Below, one piece after another: positions 54,734 through 63,403 of a stretch of 64,000 nt of DNA (position 1 is its first letter; each line of letters starts with the position of its first letter). Under the pieces are notes generated by a model, which was not told where the DNA came from, did no database searches, and was given only the letters and a program-made list of their open reading frames with translations. This DNA comes from DATKIY01 sp963726755 (lineage in GTDB: Bacteria; Actinomycetota; Actinomycetes; JAHEKZ01). Location: the NCBI GenBank assembly GCA_963726755.1, contig CAVSDB010000001.1:806001-870000 (forward strand), given 5' to 3'. The translations under genes and the position numbers were made by a program.

Positions 54734-54766
54734 AACGATCTCCTTCGAGTTGGGCTCGATCACTAC

Positions 54767-55500
54767 CTAGACGGCGGTGGTTCCACCATCGAGAGACCAG
54801 GCGGCGCCCGTCGCATAGGTGGTGCCGGCCAGATGCACGATGAGTTCAGCAACCTCTTCAGGCGTTGCGAATCGTCGCAGTGGAACACGTTCGAGGGAAG
54901 CTTCACGAGCGGCCACCGGATCGGGGTCGAGCGCTAACTCTGAGTCCATCATTGGTGTGTCGACCGGTCCTGGGCACACCGCGTTGACGCGGATTCCTCG
55001 CGGCGCCAGCTCTGCGGCCATCGCTTTCGTCAGGCCGATGAGTCCTGCCTTCGATGCGCAGTAGTCGATGTACATGTCCATGCCCATGTGACTGAGTTCG
55101 GAGCCGACGTTGACGATCGAACCGTGCGACATGCGAAGCGCCGCTGCACGCGATACATAGAACGCACCCGAGAGGTTTACACCGATCGTGTGATCCCACT
55201 GCTCGCACCGATAGTTCCTCAAGCGATGCGGGAGCGACAACTCCCGCCGAGTTGACGACGAGGTCGACGTCTCCCAGCGCGTCGAATGCAGCAGCGACAG
55301 CGGTCTCGACACTCGCGGCATTTGATACGTCGGCTGAGAAAGTCCACACTCGCTCGCCAAGTTCCTTCAGCGACTTGAGGAAGCACAGACTCACGCCGTG
55401 CGATGAGGGCGACGCTACCACCTCCCTCGTGGATGAGCCGGGCAGTTGCTAGCCCGATTCCTGACGAAGCACCAGTGACGATCGCTCGGTATGAGTTCAT
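54767..55500 (-). pseudogene. short-chain dehydrogenase/reductase, two frame breaks
   Basis: Part 1, RAIVTGASSGIGLATARLIHEGGGSVALIARRES, carries the TGxxxGIG cofactor motif. Part 2 gives LKSLKELGERVWTFSADVSNAASVETAVAAAFDALGDVDLVVNSAGVV. Part 3 gives WDHTIGVNLSGAFYVSRAAALRM, the catalytic Ser/Tyr/Lys set (IVNVGSE and YIDYCASKAG) and RVNAVCPGPVDTPMM. Each junction (about 55383 and 55218) fits one extra base. It is the first gene of the long minus-strand run leading to module B. Confidence 0.8.
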
Positions 55501-55515
55501 GCCCTCACTCTTCTC

Positions 55516-56241
55516 CTATGCGCTTAGTTGATGGAGTCCGAAGGCGACTGCGAAGCCGAGTGCCACCGCCAGGCCGGCCAGGGGACCGACGTCATCGTCG
55601 GCGTCTGGGATCAGGTCGTCGGTGATCATCGTGAGGAGTGCACCAGCCGCAAAGGCCTCGGCGAGAACGCTTGCACCGATCGGTAAGCGATGCCCGAGCC
55701 AGCCACCAATACCGGCTACCACGGCCGAAACGATGACGACGATCGTCCACATGGTCAGGATCTTTCGTGGCGGAAACTGCGGATCAGCTTTCAGCTCATC
55801 AGTCGATGTCATGCCCTCGGGAAGGTTCGACACCGCGACCGCCACCAGAAACGGCACGCTAACTCCAACACCGGCGGCGACGCTGAGTCCCAGAATGAAC
55901 GATTCCGGAACTCCGTCGAGTACCGAACCGAGCAGCAGCGACAGCCCCCGAGACGCGCCAGAGGACGGATCGGCTGACCGCTGGGAGAGGATACGGCGGC
56001 CGAACCAGTAGCCGATGGCTCCAGTGGCGAGCCCAATCGTCAACAACCACGGTTGGTTTTCTTCCGATGCATCCAGGACCAGATCGAAAGACAGTGCGCT
56101 GATCAAAGCACCAGCACCGAAAGCAGCCACTAGGCCGACAATTCGCTGCGATGGCGACAACCGAAGTGCGGCAACCGCTCCGATGACCAAGGGCAGCGCA
56201 GCGACGGCACCCCACATCAGCGCTTGGCTCCACGGCCTCAT
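55516..56241 (-). CDS. ZIP-family metal transporter
   Basis: 241 residues, about eight helices. The metal-path motifs SVLDGVPESFILGL (helix 4) and VSNLPEGMTST (helix 5) are characteristic of ZIP proteins, which bring Zn2+ or Fe2+ into the cytoplasm. The short loop between helices 3 and 4 lacks a His cluster. It ends 15 bases upstream of the SDR start, so it could be first in that operon. Confidence 0.85.
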   Translation of the reverse strand: MRPWSQALMWGAVAALPLVIGAVAALRLSPSQRIVGLVAAFGAGALISALSFDLVLDASEENQPWLLTIGLATGAIGYWFGRRILSQRSADPSSGASRGLSLLLGSVLDGVPESFILGLSVAAGVGVSVPFLVAVAVSNLPEGMTSTDELKADPQFPPRKILTMWTIVVIVSAVVAGIGGWLGHRLPIGASVLAEAFAAGALLTMITDDLIPDADDDVGPLAGLAVALGFAVAFGLHQLSA

Positions 56242-56333
56242 GCGCGCACGCTAGCGGGAACGCTGATTTTCGGTGCCCTGGCGGTCTTGGCGTGATTTGA
56301 GGGCGTACCGTGCCTAGCGACGAAGGGTCTGTC

Positions 56334-57128
56334 ATGCCGGAGGCTTCGAACCAAGGCGTCAGGATCAGTTACGACATCACGGGTCAAGGGCGTGCGCTCA
56401 TGCTCCTGCACGGTTGGTGTTGCGACCGAACGTGGTGGAACCACGCCGGGTACACCGACGATCTTGAACAGGACTACCGGGTTATCAACGTGGATCTCCG
56501 GGGACATGGAGCAAGCGACAAGCCGCACGAACCAGCTGCTTATCACCGTGAGGTGTCCGTTGGCGACGTGCTCGCGGTCGCTGACGCTGAAGGCATTGAC
56601 CGATTCGCTATCTGGGGTTTGTCATACGGCGGCTGGATTGGCTGGATGACTGCCTATGCCGTACCCGAGCGGGTGCCCGCCCTGATTAGTTCCGGCTCTT
56701 GGGATCCATCCCCAGGAACCGACGAGGACTGGAAAGAGTTCGACGAGTCATGGGGTGCCGCGCTTCGACGCGACGGAGTCCGCGGACTTGTCGAGCAATT
56801 CAAGAACGAGGATGGCGAAGACTACGAAACGGAGTTTCCGCCATGGGCAGCCGTCACGACCCTTCAAGCGGACCCGGAGGCGTTGCTTGCGATTCAGGCG
56901 CGTGAGTTGGTTCACGAAGGAATCGCGACCCTGGCTGGGTTCCCAGTGCCTGTCCTGTTGATTTCTGGAGAGAAAGAAGACGAAAAGGACGGCGTAGCTG
57001 TGGCCGCAGCGATGGTGCCGAATGGTCAGAGTCTCAGACTCCCGGGCCTGGGCCATGGAGGTGCCTGCGCCGCGAGCGCACTCACTCTTCCTACGGCTCG
57101 AGCATTCCTCGACCGTTGGTTCGTGTAG
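56334..57128 (+). CDS. alpha/beta hydrolase
   Basis: 264 residues from the ATG at 56334, 6 bases after AAGGG; a GTG at 56310 is the alternative. MLLHGWCCDRTWW (oxyanion region), VINVDLRGHGASDKP, the nucleophile elbow WGLSYGGWIG (Ser) and LGHGGA (His) are all present. Catalytic Asp is likely in LLISGEKEDEKDG. An esterase, haloperoxidase-like or C-C hydrolase; substrate unknown. Confidence 0.82.
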   Translation: MPEASNQGVRISYDITGQGRALMLLHGWCCDRTWWNHAGYTDDLEQDYRVINVDLRGHGASDKPHEPAAYHREVSVGDVLAVADAEGIDRFAIWGLSYGGWIGWMTAYAVPERVPALISSGSWDPSPGTDEDWKEFDESWGAALRRDGVRGLVEQFKNEDGEDYETEFPPWAAVTTLQADPEALLAIQARELVHEGIATLAGFPVPVLLISGEKEDEKDGVAVAAAMVPNGQSLRLPGLGHGGACAASALTLPTARAFLDRWFV

Positions 57129-57577
57129 CAGGCTTGACCCAGTAGGCGGTCGCTCTAGCGCTTTGTCTCTACAAGCGATAGGGCGAAATGACTTGCCGTG
57201 TCGTCCGGGGGCGCAAAGGTTGACCGACGACGTCGGTGAAAGAACCCCTCTCAAATGTCCGAACAGAGTTCTGCCGCGCGCTTCCGGCGCGGCTTGATTC
57301 CCACGGGTCGGTTTGTCGACTTCGATAACGATGACCAAGTGGAGCACGCCCAAGACGATCACCAAGTTCCCCACGCGTGGGTCCTCGGGAGCGTCGCTTC
57401 TCACTGTGGACGCAGACAGGGTCGCCATTCATGCGAACGACAAGACGCTCAAGGAAGTCGAGATCATGGTGAAGGCGAATTGATTCCCCGATTGGTCCAA
57501 CTGTTCGGAAAAGTCTAGAATAGCCAGCAATGTCGGATTAGCCTGCCGCCATGTGAGAGACGACAGGGAGCGACACG
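57129..57577. other. gene-poor stretch
   Basis: About 450 bp between the hydrolase and the delta-60 repeat gene. ORFs of 60-90 codons here are Arg/His-rich shadows. The only plausible coding piece is the 50-codon ORF at 57331. No hairpin or repeat stands out. Confidence 0.5.
57331..57483 (+). CDS. possible 50-residue small protein
   Basis: ATG at 57331 to TGA at 57481. It begins MTKWSTPKTITKF and ends KTLKEVEIMVKAN. It is Lys/Thr-rich with a beta-strand-like middle (LLTVDADRVAIH) and much more protein-like than the other frames here, but no clear ribosome site is seen and no family is recognised. Confidence 0.3.
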   Translation: MTKWSTPKTITKFPTRGSSGASLLTVDADRVAIHANDKTLKEVEIMVKAN

Positions 57578-58768
57578 ATGCGCCTTAGAATCATGTTCTC
57601 GCTGCTCAGTCTCGCGGCTGTCGTGATCTTCGCACCGGCCGCGCAGGCGGCGGAACTTGAACTCGATCGATCATTCTCGTCAAACGGCAAATTGATCGTT
57701 CACCGCGATGCGTTTGCGCTAGGGATCGCGCAGACCGGAGGTCGGATTTACCTGGTCGGCCGGGACTTTGACGTCCACCCCGCGGCTACGTTTGTCACCA
57801 GACTTCGTACCGATGGCAGCGTCGACGGGTCCTTCGCCTCCGGCGGTACCAAGCGGCTGCCGTCGCGCGGACCCGGGACTGGTTTTAGCGATATCGTCGT
57901 CGACGATTCCGGCCGAGCAGTTGTCGTTGTCGAGTCCGACGACTGGTTGTCTGTCTTCCGTCTGACGCCCACGGGGTCGCTCGACGATTCGTTCGCAGGC
58001 GACGGAGTTCGGTACATCGACATGGGTACGAAGCACACGTCGCTTGCCCCTCACGTGACACTCGATAACAACGGCCGGATCGTCGTTGCGGCGATGGTGA
58101 GTTCCTCGGGTAGTGGCGGTTCCGACGTCGTTCTCTTCCGCTTGAAATCCGATGGAAGCTCTGACCCGAAGTTCTCCTCCGATGGATCGCTCCGCGTCGA
58201 CCGCGCGAAAGTTGATTGGCTCGACACCCTTGCCGTAGATGGCCAAGATCGCGTCATTCTCGGCACCGAATCTGGAATTTGGAACGGCACACTCACGCGG
58301 TTCACTCCGGACGGACATCTCGACAAGCAGTTCTCCGGAGACGGGCTGAAGCCCATCACGCTGACGAGGAATGGCCTGAGTTTCCTCTTGGACACCGAAG
58401 TTGACGCAAGCGGATCCATCACGATTGCGGTGTCGGCTGGTGGCAACTCGTACGGTTCGGCGCGTGTTAAGTCGGACGGCGGGTACGACGAGGCTTACGG
58501 CGATGGCGGGACCATCGGCCTGACGTGCAACTGCGCAGCCAGCGCAGGCTCAGTCTCGGATGGTCGGGTAGCCATCGTTGCTGAGCGCGAAAGCGGCGAC
58601 ACGCTCGTTACCCGCATTGGATCTGACGGAGCCAGCCTCAGTCAGGCGTCGGGAGACCTGTTCTCGGGTACGACTCATGAGCAGGTGTTGGGTGCAGCGT
58701 TCGCAGGCGACGGTGTACTCATGGTTGGCCAGGTCTTACACGACGCGTTTGCTGTAAAGGTTCACTGA
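57578..58768 (+). CDS. secreted delta-60 repeat protein
   Basis: 396 residues. Sec signal peptide MRLRIMFSLLSLAAVVIFAPAAQA with AQA cleavage. The mature part is built of repeats of about 50-60 residues containing LDxSFxxxG-type units (LDRSFSSNGK, VDGSFASGGTK, LDDSFAGDGV, SDPKFSSDGS, LDKQFSGDGL, YDEAYGDGGT), the delta-60/DUF5122 motif predicted to form a beta-propeller. Six units are readable. No membrane anchor or sorting signal is visible, so it is probably released or loosely wall-bound. Function unknown. Confidence 0.8.
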   Translation: MRLRIMFSLLSLAAVVIFAPAAQAAELELDRSFSSNGKLIVHRDAFALGIAQTGGRIYLVGRDFDVHPAATFVTRLRTDGSVDGSFASGGTKRLPSRGPGTGFSDIVVDDSGRAVVVVESDDWLSVFRLTPTGSLDDSFAGDGVRYIDMGTKHTSLAPHVTLDNNGRIVVAAMVSSSGSGGSDVVLFRLKSDGSSDPKFSSDGSLRVDRAKVDWLDTLAVDGQDRVILGTESGIWNGTLTRFTPDGHLDKQFSGDGLKPITLTRNGLSFLLDTEVDASGSITIAVSAGGNSYGSARVKSDGGYDEAYGDGGTIGLTCNCAASAGSVSDGRVAIVAERESGDTLVTRIGSDGASLSQASGDLFSGTTHEQVLGAAFAGDGVLMVGQVLHDAFAVKVH

Positions 58769-58807
58769 CAGCGGGCAAGAACTGTCCGATGCCGTACCAA
58801 TTAGTGC

Positions 58808-59293
58808 TCACATCGAGTTGTCCACCACGGAAACTGTCGTGAGGATCCTGCCGTTCTGTCTGGTCAGGTACCGGATGGGCATACCTGGAAGGTCCTTGGC
58901 GAACCAGAAGACCTCGTCGGCGTCCCCGTCACGCACGGTGTAGCGCAAGCAGTCCATTGCACCAATCGCGCTCTCGATACGTTCGGGCGCAATCGTTGTT
59001 ACCTCGGCGGGGAAGGAAGCGTGGCTCTGCAGTTCACTCCAGGTCACCCGCCGAACCTCAGACTCACCTAGTGGAGCGCCGTCAAGCGAGAGCCGGAATC
59101 CTTCCATGGTGGCACCGGTCTCGTCGCAGTCAACGAACCGACTGACCCGAAGGAATGAGGTCTGGTCGGCTACATGCACCCGGAGCCGAATGGTCCGCCC
59201 GGCAGGACAGCCATCACGGATCTCGTCGGCGGTGAACGGTGTGGGCGCATGTCCAGGCTCGAGGACGTATGGGTTCTCGATCTTGTCGACCAT
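58808..59293 (-). CDS. hypothetical protein
   Basis: 161 residues beginning MVDKIENPYVLEPGHAPTPFTADEIRDGCPAGRTIRLRV. The balanced composition and the C-terminal GMPIRYLTRQNGRILTTVSVVDN suggest a compact beta-rich domain resembling lipocalin-like or DUF3108-like folds, but I cannot assign a family. No signal peptide. Divergent from the cyclase gene, with 144 bases between them. Confidence 0.6.
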   Translation of the reverse strand: MVDKIENPYVLEPGHAPTPFTADEIRDGCPAGRTIRLRVHVADQTSFLRVSRFVDCDETGATMEGFRLSLDGAPLGESEVRRVTWSELQSHASFPAEVTTIAPERIESAIGAMDCLRYTVRDGDADEVFWFAKDLPGMPIRYLTRQNGRILTTVSVVDNSM

Positions 59294-59437
59294 CGATCAG
59301 CCTGCCGCCGACAGCCAATTCGGTTTGATGTCTTCGCCGTTACAACTCATTCGTGCAGGATGTCAGAAGACCGCGGTCCTTGGCCCCGCTGTCTATTACC
59401 GCCATTCTAACCTCGCTGCGAGCCGTAGCCTGGGTCC

Positions 59438-62400
59438 ATGACCACGCGGACGTCCTCTGGCGGTGAGCAGGGATCCTTGGGTCGCAAGTCTGATGCGCCG
59501 TCCTCGCTACATCCGGATGACCAGGAGCAAGACCTTCTCGCCCCGTTCGTCCCTCGGTTGACGATCGACTGGCTGGTTACCGAGCCAGCCCGAACGTACC
59601 GCGTGGTCGAGGGCAGCCTCGCCTTCGTCGACATCTCCGGGTTCACTCGCCTTACCGAACGGCTGGCCCGCCGTGGAAAGGTGGGCGCCGAGGAACTGAG
59701 CACCATCCTCAACGCAACCTTCTCCGCCCTGCTCGCTCCGGCTTACGAAGAAGGCGCCGGGTTGGTGAAGTGGGGCGGGGACGCCGTGCTTTTGCTCTTC
59801 GAGGGTCCCGACCATGCGCCAAGGGCTGCCCAGTCGGCATTTCGGATGCGTGCTCTGCTCCGCGACGTCGGTCGACTGCAGACCAGCGTGGGACCCATCA
59901 CGCTGCGAATGTCAGTGGGGATTCACAGTGGTCGATTCCACTTCTTCCTCGTCGGGGATCCAGCACAGCATCGCGAGCTATTGATCAGTGGTCCGGCAGC
60001 CAGCATCACTGCCGGGATGGAAGCCATCGCTGACGCCGGCCAGATCGCGCTCAGTGAGCAGGCGGCTCAGTTACTCAAGCCCGCTTGCTTGGGTGCTTCG
60101 AAGGGGAACGCCTGGCTGCTGCATCGCAGCCCGAATCTGGAGAGCCTTGGTCTGCTCCCCGCCAAAGAAAGTCACGGACTCGATCTCAAGCGGGTCTTGC
60201 CCGGAGCGATTCGAGAGCAGGTACTAGCTGACACTAGCGAGACCGAACACCGAACCATCGCAGTTGGCTTCGTTCAGTTCTCAGGCACCGACGCCTTGCT
60301 GGAGCGTTCGGGGCCAGCGGCGCTGGCGAACGCACTCGACGAATGCATCCGAAATGTTCAACAGGCCGTTGCCCACTATGACGTCACCTTCTTCGAGACC
60401 GATATCAACGCCGACGGTGGGAAGGTGATGATTACTTCCGGGGCGCCCCGCAGCGTCGAACACCCCGAGGACCGCATGCTGTTGGCCAGTCGTCAGATCC
60501 TGCGCAATGCCGGAGTGCTGCCCCTGCGGATCGGAATCAATCGCGGAAACGTCTTCTCCGGGGACTTCGGCCCCAGGTTTCGTCGGACCTACTCCATCAA
60601 AGGCGACGCCATCAACCTTGCTGCGCGCGTCATGGGTCAGGCAGCCCCAGGACAGTTGCTGGCCACCAAAGCGTTGGTGGAACGAACGACCGTTCCCGTC
60701 CCGGTCGAACGGCTTGCTCCATTCGCCGTCAAGGGGAAACGTCAACCGGTACAGGCCTACTCCGTGGTTGTCGATGCACACGTGCAAACCCACTCGGCCA
60801 GCAGCGCACCACAACAGACGCAGGAAGCCGACGCGACGGTTTCTCGCCGTGCATCACAGCCGCTGATCGGTCGAGAAACAGAGTTGCGCACGCTACAAGA
60901 TGCGTTGCGAAGTGCCGTATCTGGTTCTGGGCGGGTGGTGCAGATAGCCGGCGAGCCCGGCATCGGAAAGTCCCGTCTGGTTGAGGAGTTGTCGGGTACC
61001 GCGCATGATGTCCGACTGATCTCGGCTGGTTGCGACGAGTACGAGTCAACCACTCCCTATTTCCCGCTGCGACAATTGCTCCGGCAGACCATGGGGCTCA
61101 CCGAAGGTCTGGAGAGCAGATCCGCGGCCGCCGAACTGGCCGACTACGTCAGCACTGTCACGCCCCAACTGGCGCCCTGGGTCCCCCTCATTGCACTCGT
61201 GCTCGACCTTCCCTTCGAAACCACTGAGCAGACTGCGTCATTGGACGCCCAGCACACAAAGTCGCGCATTGCCGAAACTGTCCTAGCGCTGATGACAGCG
61301 TCTCTGGTTGAGCCCACGATGATCGTCGTCGACGATGTCCACCTCATGGACGACGCTTCGGTCGACGTCCTGACCCGGCTGGCCGACCAGGTTCGGCGAC
61401 GCCCCTGGATGCTGATCGTCACGCGTCGAGAGCAGTCAACCGGATTCTTGCCCGGCGGAGAGCTGGTGACGATCAGACCAAGACCGCTGACCGACGAAGC
61501 ATCTCGCCGGCTGGCCGAGCAATTGACCGAGGACCTACCCCTGCCCCCTCACGCGATCGAGTCGCTGCTGGGGCGGGCCGGCGGAAACCCCCTCTTTCTG
61601 CGCGGCCTCGCACAAGCCGCCCAAGCCCACGAGAACATCAATGAACTGCCCGACTCGGTCGACGGACTGGTCAACAGTCAGATCGACCAGTTGACACCAC
61701 CGGACCGATCGGTGCTTCGCGCCGCCGCTGTGCTCGGTGTTGCCTTCAGCCACGACGATCTTGCTTCGCTGCTTGAAGACCAAGAAATCGGGCGTCCCCC
61801 CTTGGATCGGCTCGACGGCTTCTTGACCAACGATGGTCAGGGGCAGTATCGGTTCCGCCACGCTTTGCTCCGGGACGCTGCCTACGGAGGTTTGGCGTAC
61901 AGCAAGCGACGTGAACTACACGGTCGGGCGGGCCAACTAATTGAGTCCCGCAGTGACAACACCGAACAAGTTGCTGAGATCTTGTCCTTCCACTACTTCC
62001 ACTCGGCAAGGCACGACCGGGCCTGGCACTTCTCGCGGCTGGCCGGTGATCGTGCACGGGAGAAGTTCGCCAATGTCGAAGCCGTGGAGTTTTACGAGCG
62101 TGCCGCCGATATGGCGGCCAAGCACCGGACAGCCACTGAGAGCGAGCATGCCCAAGTCCTTGAGGCTCTAGGAGACACCCGCTTTGTGATTGGTCTGAGC
62201 GCTGACGCCGACCTCACTTACAAGGAAGCGCGCAGCCACAGCCGCGACGACCCACTGCGTGACGCGATCTTGTTGATGAAGCAGGCAAGAGCCGCCAAGG
62301 TTCTTGGATACTTCTCGAAGGCATTGAGCAGACTCACTCGTGGGCTGCATTTACTTGACGCAACCCACGCGTCACTCAAAGAGCAAGCCGCGATCGATGC

Positions 62401-63403
62401 AATCGACTCGGCGCGCTCGCAGCTCGCCAGCGAGTACGCACTGTGCCGGACGATCCAGGGCAGGTTTGGCGACGCGATCACCTGGGGGTTGCGCGGTGCC
62501 GACCTTGCCCATCGCTGCCACGACGATCTTGCGCTGGCTCGCGCTTACGTCGTTTTGCAAGATGTCTATGTGTGGTCGGGTGAACAACCGGAGCGGCCGT
62601 ACGGGCAGTTGGCTATGGACATCTACCAATCGCGGGGTAATTTCTATGCGGCATCGCACTGCCGCAACGGCTTGGCTGTTGAGGCAATGTTCGCGGGGCA
62701 ATGGCCGACCGCGCTGGAGATGTACCGAGAAGCCAGGGTTGGCTTTGAGCGCGCCGGGGCTTCTTCGGACGCCGCCAACTGCGAGTACAACGAGGCTGAT
62801 TTGCTGCTGAGACAAGGACACGTCCTCGAGGCCAAAGAACTGCTGCGTCGCGTCCGCCGAGTCGCCCGATCCGTCGACGATGCCGAACTGGAAGCCTTTG
62901 CGACACGAGAACTTGGCCGAGCCACTGCAAGGGCGGGCGACGTTGACGACGGGCTGACACTGTGCCGACAAGCGCGCGACTCGTTCGCTCAGCTCGGAAT
63001 ACAACATGAGGTGGTCGACGCGGATCTCGCAGAAGCCGAGTGCCTTCTTCTTCGCGCCGATGTTCCGACCGCACTTGGCCTGATTGACCGAGCGCAAGAT
63101 CAGGCAGTCGCCTTGGGCGCTGCGACCCTGATCCCTACCGTTCACCGAGTCCGTGGTTTTGCCTACCTGTCGGCGGGACTTCTGACGTCCGCCTTAGAAG
63201 AGTTCGCAGCGGTGGTCAAGATGAGCGAACCACCTGCGCCCCAACACGAGGTCGGATTTGCCCTGGCAGGAACGGCTGAGGCACGGCGTCGCATTAGTGG
63301 CAGCGCCCCTGACCAGCCGGTCGACGCCGACGCAGATCAGACACTCGCCACCTTCGGGATCGTCAGCCTCCCCGCGGGCGGTTCCGTGCCCTTGGCTGAC
63401 TAG
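59438..63403 (+). CDS. tandem class III cyclase / NTPase / TPR-like protein (sAC architecture)
   Basis: 1321 residues, no membrane segments. Cyclase domain C1 (about 55-215) has metal Asp D65 (AFVDISGFT) and D115 in VKWGGDAVLLLF with the adenine-contacting-type K111; its N/R motif is lost (GPAASITAGM). C2 (about 272-445) lacks both Asp (Q280 and K329) but has GDAINLAARVM with N393 and R397. C1 and C2 can thus form one complete active site. Then comes an AAA_16/STAND-type NTPase, with Walker A GEPGIGKS (505-512) and Walker B MIVVDDVHLMDD (about 628). A helical TPR-like tail fills roughly 830-1321. This is the domain order of mammalian soluble adenylyl cyclase. Confidence 0.88.
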   Translation: MTTRTSSGGEQGSLGRKSDAPSSLHPDDQEQDLLAPFVPRLTIDWLVTEPARTYRVVEGSLAFVDISGFTRLTERLARRGKVGAEELSTILNATFSALLAPAYEEGAGLVKWGGDAVLLLFEGPDHAPRAAQSAFRMRALLRDVGRLQTSVGPITLRMSVGIHSGRFHFFLVGDPAQHRELLISGPAASITAGMEAIADAGQIALSEQAAQLLKPACLGASKGNAWLLHRSPNLESLGLLPAKESHGLDLKRVLPGAIREQVLADTSETEHRTIAVGFVQFSGTDALLERSGPAALANALDECIRNVQQAVAHYDVTFFETDINADGGKVMITSGAPRSVEHPEDRMLLASRQILRNAGVLPLRIGINRGNVFSGDFGPRFRRTYSIKGDAINLAARVMGQAAPGQLLATKALVERTTVPVPVERLAPFAVKGKRQPVQAYSVVVDAHVQTHSASSAPQQTQEADATVSRRASQPLIGRETELRTLQDALRSAVSGSGRVVQIAGEPGIGKSRLVEELSGTAHDVRLISAGCDEYESTTPYFPLRQLLRQTMGLTEGLESRSAAAELADYVSTVTPQLAPWVPLIALVLDLPFETTEQTASLDAQHTKSRIAETVLALMTASLVEPTMIVVDDVHLMDDASVDVLTRLADQVRRRPWMLIVTRREQSTGFLPGGELVTIRPRPLTDEASRRLAEQLTEDLPLPPHAIESLLGRAGGNPLFLRGLAQAAQAHENINELPDSVDGLVNSQIDQLTPPDRSVLRAAAVLGVAFSHDDLASLLEDQEIGRPPLDRLDGFLTNDGQGQYRFRHALLRDAAYGGLAYSKRRELHGRAGQLIESRSDNTEQVAEILSFHYFHSARHDRAWHFSRLAGDRAREKFANVEAVEFYERAADMAAKHRTATESEHAQVLEALGDTRFVIGLSADADLTYKEARSHSRDDPLRDAILLMKQARAAKVLGYFSKALSRLTRGLHLLDATHASLKEQAAIDAIDSARSQLASEYALCRTIQGRFGDAITWGLRGADLAHRCHDDLALARAYVVLQDVYVWSGEQPERPYGQLAMDIYQSRGNFYAASHCRNGLAVEAMFAGQWPTALEMYREARVGFERAGASSDAANCEYNEADLLLRQGHVLEAKELLRRVRRVARSVDDAELEAFATRELGRATARAGDVDDGLTLCRQARDSFAQLGIQHEVVDADLAEAECLLLRADVPTALGLIDRAQDQAVALGAATLIPTVHRVRGFAYLSAGLLTSALEEFAAVVKMSEPPAPQHEVGFALAGTAEARRRISGSAPDQPVDADADQTLATFGIVSLPAGGSVPLAD

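Noticed and set aside
57255..57518. 87-codon plus-strand ORF
   Set aside because: Asp/His/Gln/Arg-rich composition typical of an off-frame reading, and it overlaps the better 50-codon frame.
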